From an uncultured Eubacteriales bacterium (GTDB lineage: Bacteria; Bacillota; Clostridia; Oscillospirales; Oscillospiraceae), in contig UQGU01000057.1 of assembly GCA_900540635.1 (NCBI GenBank), positions 1-14,291 on the forward strand: DNA of 14,291 bases, in the 5' to 3' direction. Of this stretch, positions 1 to 6,587 are shown in pieces. A program made the position numbers and the translations under genes. Every line of letters starts with the position of its first letter. The first letter of the stretch is position 1. The notes beneath the pieces were generated by a model, which ran no database searches, was not told where the DNA came from, and worked only from the letters and a program-made list of their open reading frames with translations.

Positions 1-1046
1 ACGAAACAGTTTTACAATACCTTGGATTGAAACTGGGTGTTCGGGAGGAATACACTGCGGAATATTTATCTGAGATTCTGGAAGAATTTCTAAAGGTCAC
101 AGGCATGAACCAGGAAGAGTTTGTCCATGGGTCTGGTCGGCGGAAAACAGCAGGCCAGAGGCTGTATGAGCGGATAGATGACAGTCGAAAAAAGCTGAAG
201 GGTTACAGGGAAAAGGTGGATATCTGCGGAGACAAACGCAATAGCTTCTCCAAAACCGACCACGACGCTACCTTTATGCGGGTAAAAAAGGATTATATGG
301 GCAATGACCAGCTTCTCCCGGCCTATAATGTGCAAATGGGTGTCTGCGACGGATATATCGCCGTTTACGGGGTCTACCAATATGCCTCAGATTCCGACTG
401 TTTTCAACCGTTAATAGAGGAATTTCAGAGAAGATACCACAAATATCCAAAGTATCCTGTGGCAGACGCTGGTTATGGCAATCTGAATAATTATCTGTAC
501 TGCCAAGAGCATGGAATGGAAAAATACATGAAGTTCCCCATGTACGAAAAGGAAACCAAGGACAAGAAATACCGTGACGATCCATACCGTGCAGTGAATT
601 TCCGAGTAAATGAAGCAGGACGACTGGTTTGTCCAAACGGCAAAGAATTTCTTTTCCTACGGACGGAACCGGTAAAGGGCAACCAATATGGGAGAACTGT
701 AGAGCTTCACCAGTGCGAGGATTGCAGCGGCTGCCCACATCGATCTAAATGTCACAAAAGCAGATTTGACCGGATCATTCGGCTGAACTATGAACTGACT
801 TCCTTCCACAAGGAGGTTCTTGACAACCTGAACAGCATCCATGGTGCGCTGCTCCGAATGAACCGATCCATACAATCCGAAGGGACTTATGGCGAAATAA
901 AGGCAAACCGAGGATACGAACGGTTCCGAAGAAGGGGCATAAACAAGGTAATTTTGGAGATTGCCCTGATAAGCTGCGGTTTTAACCTGCACAAGTACCA
1001 TTTGAGCAAATTAGCAAAGGCCAATCCGGCCAAGGCTGCTGGCTGA
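1..1046 (+). CDS. IS1182-family transposase, C-terminal part (cut by window edge)
   Basis: DDE-type transposase that cuts and joins the ends of its own insertion sequence. The frame is open from base 3, before the first possible start codon (TTG at 27), so the gene begins outside the window and about 347 codons are seen. The DDE catalytic core is readable: the TDHDATFM stretch carries the first Asp, VADAGYG the second, and the Glu lies in the helix around SEGTYGEIKANRGYERFRRRG. This spacing and the final helix of Arg residues are typical of the IS1182 family. A Cys cluster (CEDCSGCPHRSKC) between the second Asp and the Glu fits the zinc-like insertion common in that family. The stop is TGA at 1044-1046. 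No frameshift or internal stop is seen, so the visible part looks intact. Family assignment is from motif recognition, not a search. Confidence 0.9.
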   Translation, partial: ETVLQYLGLKLGVREEYTAEYLSEILEEFLKVTGMNQEEFVHGSGRRKTAGQRLYERIDDSRKKLKGYREKVDICGDKRNSFSKTDHDATFMRVKKDYMGNDQLLPAYNVQMGVCDGYIAVYGVYQYASDSDCFQPLIEEFQRRYHKYPKYPVADAGYGNLNNYLYCQEHGMEKYMKFPMYEKETKDKKYRDDPYRAVNFRVNEAGRLVCPNGKEFLFLRTEPVKGNQYGRTVELHQCEDCSGCPHRSKCHKSRFDRIIRLNYELTSFHKEVLDNLNSIHGALLRMNRSIQSEGTYGEIKANRGYERFRRRGINKVILEIALISCGFNLHKYHLSKLAKANPAKAAG

Positions 1047-1145
1047 ATACCCTCAAAAAAATGCCGAAGAAAAACAAATTTTCTCCGGTTGTGGTTGGTG
1101 TACACATTTTTGAGAGAAAAGTTATCCACAGCCTTGATGGGTAAG

Positions 1146-1182
1146 AAAAAGCAGACCCTTTCCATTTCGGGAAAGAGTCTGC
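1146..1182 (-). terminator. Intrinsic terminator inside the IS end
   Basis: Read on the minus strand, GCAGACTCTTTCC (1182-1170) pairs with GGAAAGGGTCTGC (1163-1151) over 13 bp with one G-U pair and a 6-nt loop, followed directly by five Ts (1150-1146). On the plus strand the same position is a C/A mismatch and no T-run follows, so the active orientation is minus. It would stop transcripts entering the IS from the right. It may also end the 6.5-kb minus-strand operon, which has no clear terminator of its own. Confidence 0.75.
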
Positions 1183-1268
1183 GATTTCGTTTTGGGGTTA
1201 TTTAACAGCCCCTTTTTTGCGGCCAGAATTACAAACAGCGGAAGCAAAGGTAAAAACCCATCGTACTC

Positions 1269-1393
1269 GTCATTCCGAGCGAACGCAGTGAGTCGAGGAA
1301 TCTTCCCGAGTGGCAGATTTTACCTTGTGTTGGTACTTTTCTGCCATGTGCGTGGATTTCTCCACTCCGCTGGCGCTAAAGGCCTGAATGACA
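1269..1393. repeat. Dispersed palindromic intergenic repeat (CATTCCGAGCG type)
   Basis: Begins GTCATTCCGAGCGAACGCAG and ends with GAATGACATGAC, so the outer ends are inverted copies of GTCATTC. Inside, TGGCAGA (1311-1317) pairs with TCTGCCA (1340-1346), and GAGGAATC faces GGATTTCTC. Sequences opening with this 'TCATTCCGAGCGAACGCAGTG' pattern recur between genes in many Clostridia; that is from memory and copy number cannot be judged from one window. It contains no gene and is MITE-like in form. Confidence 0.55.
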
Positions 1394-1439
1394 TGACGGG
1401 GGGCGTTTTTTGTATTATCGGAAATAGTTCCGTCCTTTC

Positions 1440-1493
1440 ACGTGCGGAACGGCACATAGGCCGTTCCCTACGGTTTCGCTGGTAGGGGCACGT
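1440..1493. repeat. Cloverleaf-like palindromic repeat
   Basis: Three nested stems lie in 54 bp. The outer stem is ACGTGC (1440-1445) with GCACGT (1488-1493). The first hairpin is a perfect GGAACGGC (1446-1453) with GCCGTTCC (1460-1467). The second is CCCTAC (1466-1471) with GTAGGG (1482-1487). There is no T-run, so it is not a simple terminator. The form is that of a small non-autonomous palindromic repeat. Confidence 0.5.
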
Positions 1494-1654
1494 TTTCAAC
1501 CAAGGGATTTTAAAGACGGGAGGTGATCATATGGGGCGTTTGTACGGATTCGCATACTGGTTCTGCAATATTTCACGCCTCCCGCTGCCGCATCGGTCAG
1601 GGCTACGCCCTGCAGCTTCCCGGTCGGGGAAGCCAAGCCCGGTGGGCGGCTTTG

Positions 1655-2998
1655 CTACGTCTTTGGGACTCTATTTTTCTCCCACTGCCACAGAATCAGA
1701 AAACCGATGCCCGCAGCGATCCAGGAGGAGATATAGATATCGATGATACATTCCATGGTATGCTGTCTGGGCAGCACCAGCAGGATCCCCAGCACCCGCA
1801 GAAGGCAGATGGACAAAAGGGTCAGGATCATGGGCCTGACCGTATCACCCGTTCCGCAGCATGCGCCGGAAAAGCTTTCCGCCAAAGCATAAAACAGGAA
1901 GAATGGGGCCATTCGCCGCATAAAAACAACTGCCTGGGGTACGACTGCCGCCGCATCCTGCACGGGAACAAACAGGCCGCCCAGCGGGGCCGTCAGGAAA
2001 TACAGGCCAAGGCTTACCGTCCCCACTGCGGCCACGGACATGGCCGCACCGATCCGATTGCCTTTACAGACCCTGTCCCAACGTCCCGCCCCCATATTCT
2101 GGGCGGTATAGGTCGTCAGTGCCGGCCCCATGGCATCCGCCAGGAGCCAGATCAGCATATCCAGCTTGTCGCAGATGCCCCAGGCCGCAATGGTGTCTGT
2201 TCCCATCGTGTTCACCGCTGCCTGCACAATGGAATTGGCCACCGGGAACAGCACCGATTGCAGTGCCAGCGGAATGCCGGTCCGTACCATAGCCCACAGG
2301 TGTTCCAGCCACCGCCGGAGCCGCCGTGCGCCGATCCTTTGCGGCAGTTTTTTCCCTGCCATCCACAGTGCCATTGCCGCACTGACCATCTGGGCAAAAA
2401 CCGTTGCGATCGCCGCACCTGCGGTTCCCATCCCCAGCCCGCCTACCAGCAGAATGTCTCCTACAATGTTGATAATCGAACTGACCAGCAGAATATACAG
2501 GGGACTTTTGGAATTTCCAAAGGCACGCAGGACACCGGAGGCCATGTTGTATAAAATCATAGCCCAAATGCCCCCGAAATAAATTCTCGTATATTCCAGG
2601 GTCTGAGCATAAATATCCTCCGGGACCTGCATGAATTGCAAAAGCACAGGTGTCAGCAGAACACCTCCTACTGCGCACAGGATCCCAAGTACCACCGCCA
2701 AGGCGACCGCTGAGAGCATGCAGGAGCGCAATCCGTCCCGGTTCTTCGCACCAAAGTGCCGGGAAATCAGGATGGTCGCCCCGGCAGCAAGGCCGTTCAT
2801 AAAATTGATGGGAAACCGAAAGAGCGTATGCACGGAATCAATGGCCGCCAGTGCGGTCTTCCCGGCAATGCGCCCAACGATCACCGCATCCGCCGTCACA
2901 TACAGCTGCTGCACCAGGCTGCTGAGCATCAGCGGCACCACAAAGGCCAGCAGGGCAGAACCGATGGGGCCGGAAATCAGGCTTTCGTTTCTTTTCAC
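1655..2998 (-). CDS. MATE family multidrug/metabolite efflux transporter
   Basis: Integral membrane antiporter of 447 residues, the usual MATE length, with about twelve hydrophobic segments in two homologous halves (roughly 15-180 and 235-410). The N-terminal VPLMLSSLVQQLY...ADAVIVGR pattern and the later GIPLALQSVLFPVANSIVQ segment are classic MATE signatures. The start is GTG at 2998. It lies six bases after the TAG of the upstream ATPase and is served by a GAGGAAAGG motif inside that gene's last codons, so translation is coupled. It is the last gene of the cobalamin-riboswitch operon. MATE proteins normally export drugs or metabolites using Na+ or H+ gradients; the substrate cannot be told from sequence. 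Its place behind an importer suggests handling of a related compound, for example return of a chelator, but this is inference. Confidence 0.92.
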   Translation of the reverse strand: MKRNESLISGPIGSALLAFVVPLMLSSLVQQLYVTADAVIVGRIAGKTALAAIDSVHTLFRFPINFMNGLAAGATILISRHFGAKNRDGLRSCMLSAVALAVVLGILCAVGGVLLTPVLLQFMQVPEDIYAQTLEYTRIYFGGIWAMILYNMASGVLRAFGNSKSPLYILLVSSIINIVGDILLVGGLGMGTAGAAIATVFAQMVSAAMALWMAGKKLPQRIGARRLRRWLEHLWAMVRTGIPLALQSVLFPVANSIVQAAVNTMGTDTIAAWGICDKLDMLIWLLADAMGPALTTYTAQNMGAGRWDRVCKGNRIGAAMSVAAVGTVSLGLYFLTAPLGGLFVPVQDAAAVVPQAVVFMRRMAPFFLFYALAESFSGACCGTGDTVRPMILTLLSICLLRVLGILLVLPRQHTMECIIDIYISSWIAAGIGFLILWQWEKNRVPKT

Positions 2999-3004
2999 GC
3001 CATC

Positions 3005-3970
3005 CTACCTTTCCTCAGGAAACAGATGACAGGCCACGCCGTGTTCTTTGGACAGCCAGCGCATTTCCGGTTTTTCCTGGGCGCACTTTTCAAAGCATTG
3101 GCTGCAACGATCCCGAAATGGGCAGCCCGCCGGAATATCCAGGGGGCTGGGTGGCTCCGAGTCAATAACCGTAATAGGCTTCCTCGGGTCCGTATCCAGG
3201 TCCAGGACTGCATCAATGAGTGTACGGGTATAGGGATGCCGGGCCTGCGTGCGCAAATTCTCCCCAGGTAAAACCTCTACCACCCTGCCCAGATACATGA
3301 CCGCCACCTGATGGGCCACGCTCTGCACCAAAGCAATGTCATGGCAGATAAAGCCTATGGTAAGGCCCTGCTCTCTCTGAAGTTTAACGATCAGTTCGAT
3401 TATATTTTTCTGTACGGATACATCCAATGCTGCCGTTGCCTCATCCAAAATCAGGATCTCAGGCTGGAGGGCCAACGCCCGGGCAATTGCTACCCGCTGC
3501 CGCTGACCGCCGCTCATGCTGTGAGGGTAACGGTCTTCAAAATCTCCGGGCAGCTCCACCATTTCCAGGAGGCTGCGGCATACCGCTGCCCTTTCCTTTG
3601 GGGCGATCAGGCCAAAATTCAGCAAAGGCTCACAGACAATATCCCGCACCCTCATTTTGGGATTGAACGATGCGCCGGGATCTTGAAAAACCATCTGAAT
3701 GTGCCGCCGTGTCTGCCGTAGCTTCTCTCCCCGAAGGGCCGTAATATCCTGGCCCCGATACAGGATCTGCCCGCTGTCCGGCCGGTCCAACGCTACCAGG
3801 AATCGCATAAATGTGCTTTTGCCGCAGCCGGATTCCCCTACAAGACCCAGCGTTTTTCCCTTTACCAGATGCAATGAGACATCCTCATTTGCCCGCAGCC
3901 ATCGGCCGTCAGAAGCGGGATAGCTTTTGCAAACATGCAGGGCCTCCATGATCACTTCCGGCTCAGACAT
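3005..3970 (-). CDS. Oligopeptide/nickel-type ABC transporter ATPase (second, DppF/OppF-like)
   Basis: Cytoplasmic ATP-hydrolysing subunit of the importer. With the chosen start it has 321 residues: Walker A GESGCGKS at 45-52, Q-loop Gln 96, signature SGGQRQR at 153, Walker B LILDEA at 173-178, H-loop His 210. A C-terminal oligo_HPY-type extension (about 231-315) holds four Cys (283, 289, 292, 296) in CPFRDRCSQCFEKC, as in the DppD/DppF/OppD/OppF group. The start is ATG 3970, preceded by GGAGG at the right distance and overlapping the previous gene by 8 bp. An upstream in-frame ATG at 4024 would lie deep in the neighbour and is rejected. Walker B is followed by Ala (DEATAALD) where most family members have Pro, a minor change. 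It pairs with the ATPase encoded just upstream. Confidence 0.93.
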   Translation of the reverse strand: MSEPEVIMEALHVCKSYPASDGRWLRANEDVSLHLVKGKTLGLVGESGCGKSTFMRFLVALDRPDSGQILYRGQDITALRGEKLRQTRRHIQMVFQDPGASFNPKMRVRDIVCEPLLNFGLIAPKERAAVCRSLLEMVELPGDFEDRYPHSMSGGQRQRVAIARALALQPEILILDEATAALDVSVQKNIIELIVKLQREQGLTIGFICHDIALVQSVAHQVAVMYLGRVVEVLPGENLRTQARHPYTRTLIDAVLDLDTDPRKPITVIDSEPPSPLDIPAGCPFRDRCSQCFEKCAQEKPEMRWLSKEHGVACHLFPEER

Positions 3971-4745
3971 AACGCACACCTCCCAACGTCGGAACGGATT
4001 CCAGCAGACTTCTTGTATAGGCATTGGTAGAAGATTGGAGAATGGTGTCCCGGTCCCCCGCCTCTTCCATGCGCCCCTGGCGCATCACCAGAATACGGTC
4101 TGACAAATAGGCGGCAACGCCCAGATTATGGGTGACCAGCAGGATTGCGGTTCCATAATCCCGGCGCAGTCTGGCCATCTCCCCGACGATCTGGGCCTGG
4201 GTCGTCACATCCAGCGCAGAGGTGGGTTCATCCGCCAGCAGCAGCTTCGGCTCATAGCTCATGGCCATGGCAATGCCCACCCGCTGCTGCATACCGCCGG
4301 AAAGCTGAAAGGGATAGGAGCGCATGATATTTTCAGGGCTTGGCAGTCGCATTCTGGCAAGCATTTGGGTTCCTTTTTCCCAGGCTTCTTTTTTTGTCAG
4401 TTTCTCATGGGTTCGCAGATACTCCGCAAAAACGGTACCGATTTTGCGGGTAGGATTCATCATGGCCCCGCTGTCCTGAAAAATCATGGAAATTTCCCGT
4501 CCTCGGACAGTGCGCCACTGCTCCGGGGTAACATTCAGAAGATTCTTTCCGTCAAATACAATATTCCCCTGGGTAACAGCACCGCCTCCCGGCAACAGCC
4601 CCAGGATTCCACGGATCACGCTGGTTTTCCCGCTGCCGCTCTCGCCCACCAGACTGACGATCTCACCAGGCTCCATATGCAAAGAAAAATCCTCCACAGC
4701 CTGAGTTTCCCCATAGGCGATGGTAACATGGTCCAGTTCCAGCAT
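3963..4745 (-). CDS. Oligopeptide/nickel-type ABC transporter ATPase (first, DppD/NikD-like)
   Basis: First of the two ATPases of the importer, 260 residues from the chosen start. Walker A GESGSGKT is at 34-41, signature LSGGMQQR at 148-155, Walker B LLLADE at 168-173, followed by PTSALD, and the H-loop His is at 206. It stops soon after the nucleotide-binding domain and lacks the full Cys-rich oligo_HPY tail, which is the short NikD-like form rather than the longer DppD form. The start is ATG 4745, with AAGGAGG about 8 bases upstream, placed over the end of the permease gene (TAG at 4752-4750). A longer reading beginning at 4769 adds only Arg-rich residues and overlaps the permease, so it is not preferred. 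The stop TGA overlaps the next ATPase start. Confidence 0.93.
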   Translation of the reverse strand: MLELDHVTIAYGETQAVEDFSLHMEPGEIVSLVGESGSGKTSVIRGILGLLPGGGAVTQGNIVFDGKNLLNVTPEQWRTVRGREISMIFQDSGAMMNPTRKIGTVFAEYLRTHEKLTKKEAWEKGTQMLARMRLPSPENIMRSYPFQLSGGMQQRVGIAMAMSYEPKLLLADEPTSALDVTTQAQIVGEMARLRRDYGTAILLVTHNLGVAAYLSDRILVMRQGRMEEAGDRDTILQSSTNAYTRSLLESVPTLGGVRYV

Positions 4746-4749
4746 TTTT

Positions 4750-5577
4750 CTACGCCTCCTTGGGGTCAAGAATATCCCGCACGGAATCTCCCAGCATGTT
4801 AAAAACCGTAACGACCAGGAAAATGGCCAATCCCGGGAAGATCATCATCCAGGGTGCGGACTGCATACAGGCACGGCCTTCGTTGAGCATATAGCCCCAT
4901 TCCGGCGCGGGGGGCCTGGTACCGAAGCCCAGAAACGACAGTGCCGCCAATTCCAGCATCATGCCGCCAATATCTGTAGTGGCCGTAATGATCAGCGTGG
5001 GCAGGGCGTTGGGAAGCATATAAGAAAAAAGCATATGCTTTGTTTTGGAGCCTGTCACAATGGCCGCTGACACATAATCCCGGTCCCGGATCTTCAAAAC
5101 CAGGCTTCTGGAAAGTCTTGCGTACTTGGTCCAGTTGACCAGGACAATGGCGATGATCGCATTCCGGCTGCCTGCCCCCATAATTCCGGCAACAGCCAGA
5201 GCCAGCACCAGGCCGGGAAAGGCCAGCATCATATCCGCAATGCGCATGATCACCCCATCGACCCAGCCCCCAAAATATCCGGCCGTCACACCCGCCGCGG
5301 TGCCAACCAGGAAAATCAGAGCGACCACACCAAAGGTCGCACTGAGAGAAGCCCTTGCTCCGTAAATGACCCGGGTGAAAATATCCCGGCCCATTTTATC
5401 GGTGCCAAAAATATGGGCCCGGCTGGGTGCCTCCAGGGCCTCCGTCAGAGAACCTTTCAGGGGATCCGCACCGCCGGTCACCACCGGGGCAAATATCGCC
5501 CCCAGGATGATCAGCAGAGCCAGAATCAGGAAAAATGTAAACTGCTTATGGGCAAGGAAGAAATTTTTCTTTTTCAT
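4750..5577 (-). CDS. ABC transporter permease (DppC/NikC-like)
   Basis: Second membrane subunit of the importer, 275 residues. A short charged N-terminus (MKKKNFFLAHK) leads into a first hydrophobic helix, and a periplasmic-side loop contains the family motif FGTDKMGRDIFTRVIYGARASL (about 57-78). Five further hydrophobic segments follow. The cytoplasmic EAA-type coupling loop is seen around GSKTKHMLFSYMLPNALP, and the tail runs LGDSVRDILDP, a hallmark of DppC/OppC/NikC. The ATG (5577) overlaps the TGA of the preceding permease by four bases (ATGA), with AAGGAG just upstream, so the two permeases are translationally coupled and expected to form a heterodimer. Length is normal for the family. 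Confidence 0.94.
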   Translation of the reverse strand: MKKKNFFLAHKQFTFFLILALLIILGAIFAPVVTGGADPLKGSLTEALEAPSRAHIFGTDKMGRDIFTRVIYGARASLSATFGVVALIFLVGTAAGVTAGYFGGWVDGVIMRIADMMLAFPGLVLALAVAGIMGAGSRNAIIAIVLVNWTKYARLSRSLVLKIRDRDYVSAAIVTGSKTKHMLFSYMLPNALPTLIITATTDIGGMMLELAALSFLGFGTRPPAPEWGYMLNEGRACMQSAPWMMIFPGLAIFLVVTVFNMLGDSVRDILDPKEA

Positions 5578-6521
5578 CGTATCTGCTCCTTTGCCCGCAT
5601 TCTGGGGTCTACGGCCCCATAGGAGGCATCTACCAGAAGATTGATGACCATGTAAATCAGTGCCAGCCAGAGAACGTACCCCTGAATCAGATTATAGTCG
5701 CTGGAAGTGATGGCCGAAACCGCCAGATTTCCCAATCCGGGATAGGAAAAAATCACTTCTACCACACTGGTACCACCAAGCAGACTGCCAACGGACAGTC
5801 CAAACATGGTGATAAGCGGCAGCAGCGCATTGGGGAACACGTTTCTCCACAAAATCACGGATTCCCGAACGCCCCTGGCCCTGGCCCCCACCACATAGTC
5901 CTGGTTCATCTCTTCCAGAACCGCCGTGCGGACCTGCCTGGTATATTTAGAGGACATGGCAAGGGCCAGTGTCAGCGCAGGCAGAAAAATACTGCGCAGA
6001 TCCCCGGCAGAACTGATGACGGGAAAGGCCTTTATACGAACGCAGAACGCCAGCATCAGCAGCAGGCCCACCCAGAAATTCGGCATGGCACAGCCTACAA
6101 AGGTCAGCCCCCGTACCAGATAATCGATCCACCGGTCCTTATACACCGCGGACAGCATACCAAGAGGCACTGCCAGAAGCAGCATCAGCCCCATGGAAAG
6201 CAGGGTCAGCTTCACCGTAGGCCAAAGCCGCCCCAGAAGCAGTTCCGTCACCGGCTTGTTCAGCGTATAGGATTTTCCGAAGTCTCCCCGCAGACAGTTC
6301 CGCAGCCAGCGGAGATACTGGGTCGGCAGCGGATCGTTGAGGCCCAGTTCTTCCCTGGTTTCCGCCACCAGTTCCTCCGTGGGCATGATCCCTGCGGCAG
6401 TATACATATTGCGCACAGGGTCTCCTGGAGACAGATAGGTCAGCAAAAAAGTCACAAAGCTGATACCCACCAGCACCACCAGAATCTGCGCCAGCCGAAG
6501 GGCCAGTTTTTTCTTCTTCAA
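5574..6521 (-). CDS. ABC transporter permease (DppB/NikB-like)
   Basis: First membrane subunit, 315 residues. It opens with a Lys-rich start and a helix ending in TFLLTYLSPGDPV, the N-terminal signature of DppB/OppB/NikB. The coupling loop is RARGVRESVILWRNVFPNAL, followed by VEVIFSYPGLGNL and a tail with VDPRMR, all characteristic. The start is TTG at 6521, chosen because GGGAGGAG lies about 10 bases upstream and no in-frame ATG is better placed. It is separated from the upstream binding-protein gene by 66 bp that carry a strong stem-loop, and overlaps the next permease by 4 bp. The use of TTG plus the hairpin would favour lower translation of the membrane subunits than of the binding protein. 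Confidence 0.94.
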   Translation of the reverse strand: MKKKKLALRLAQILVVLVGISFVTFLLTYLSPGDPVRNMYTAAGIMPTEELVAETREELGLNDPLPTQYLRWLRNCLRGDFGKSYTLNKPVTELLLGRLWPTVKLTLLSMGLMLLLAVPLGMLSAVYKDRWIDYLVRGLTFVGCAMPNFWVGLLLMLAFCVRIKAFPVISSAGDLRSIFLPALTLALAMSSKYTRQVRTAVLEEMNQDYVVGARARGVRESVILWRNVFPNALLPLITMFGLSVGSLLGGTSVVEVIFSYPGLGNLAVSAITSSDYNLIQGYVLWLALIYMVINLLVDASYGAVDPRMRAKEQIR

Positions 6522-6543
6522 GGCCGATTCTCCTCCCTTTATA

Positions 6544-6571
6544 CACAGCCGAGGCTTTGGCCCCGGCTGTG
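6544..6571 (-). promoter_or_regulatory. Intercistronic stem-loop between binding protein and permease
   Basis: On the minus strand, CACAGCCGGGGC pairs with GCCTCGGCTGTG through 12 bp (one G-U pair) around a CAAA loop. No T-run follows, so it is not a full terminator. Stem-loops in this position are well known in binding-protein transporter operons, where they protect the 3' end of the binding-protein message and raise its level over the permeases. That role here is inferred. Confidence 0.65.
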
Positions 6572-6587
6572 CGAGAAACGTTTTTCT

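Larger units (their letters stand above)
1..1212 (+). mobile_element. IS1182-type insertion sequence, right-hand end
   Basis: The transposase reads in from the left edge and about 165 non-coding bases follow its stop. The probable right terminus is the palindromic stretch at 1194-1212, GGGGTTATTTAACAGCCCC, which would act as the terminal inverted repeat. Its left partner and any target-site duplication lie outside the window, so the exact boundary is inferred. A strong hairpin at 1151-1182 sits just inside this end. Sequence beyond 1212 changes character to dispersed intergenic repeats. Confidence 0.6.
1213..1654. other. Gene-poor spacer with palindromic repeats
   Basis: This 442-bp stretch between the IS end and the end of the MATE gene holds two palindromic dispersed repeats (listed separately). 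It also has two minus-strand-relevant hairpins just past the MATE stop: GCTTCCC/GGGAAGC at 1615-1633 and CAGGGC/GCCCTG at 1598-1612, neither followed by a T-run. A short open frame starts at ATG 1531 behind a perfect GGAGGTGAT motif, but its second half is antisense to the MATE gene and it has no recognisable domain. I see no convincing gene. Confidence 0.6.

Noticed and set aside
1122..1130. TTATCCACA, a perfect DnaA-box consensus
   Set aside because: It is a single copy within the IS end with no cluster, AT-rich unwinding region or dnaA/dnaN neighbours, so a replication origin is not supported.
1523..2554. Long plus-strand open frame of 343 codons
   Set aside because: It is antisense to the MATE gene over most of its length. 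Its composition is Gln/His/Pro-rich with no domain, as expected of a shadow frame.
4128..4802. Plus-strand open frame of 224 codons opposite the first ATPase
   Set aside because: Complementary to Walker A, signature and Walker B coding sequence; His/Gln-rich shadow without domains.
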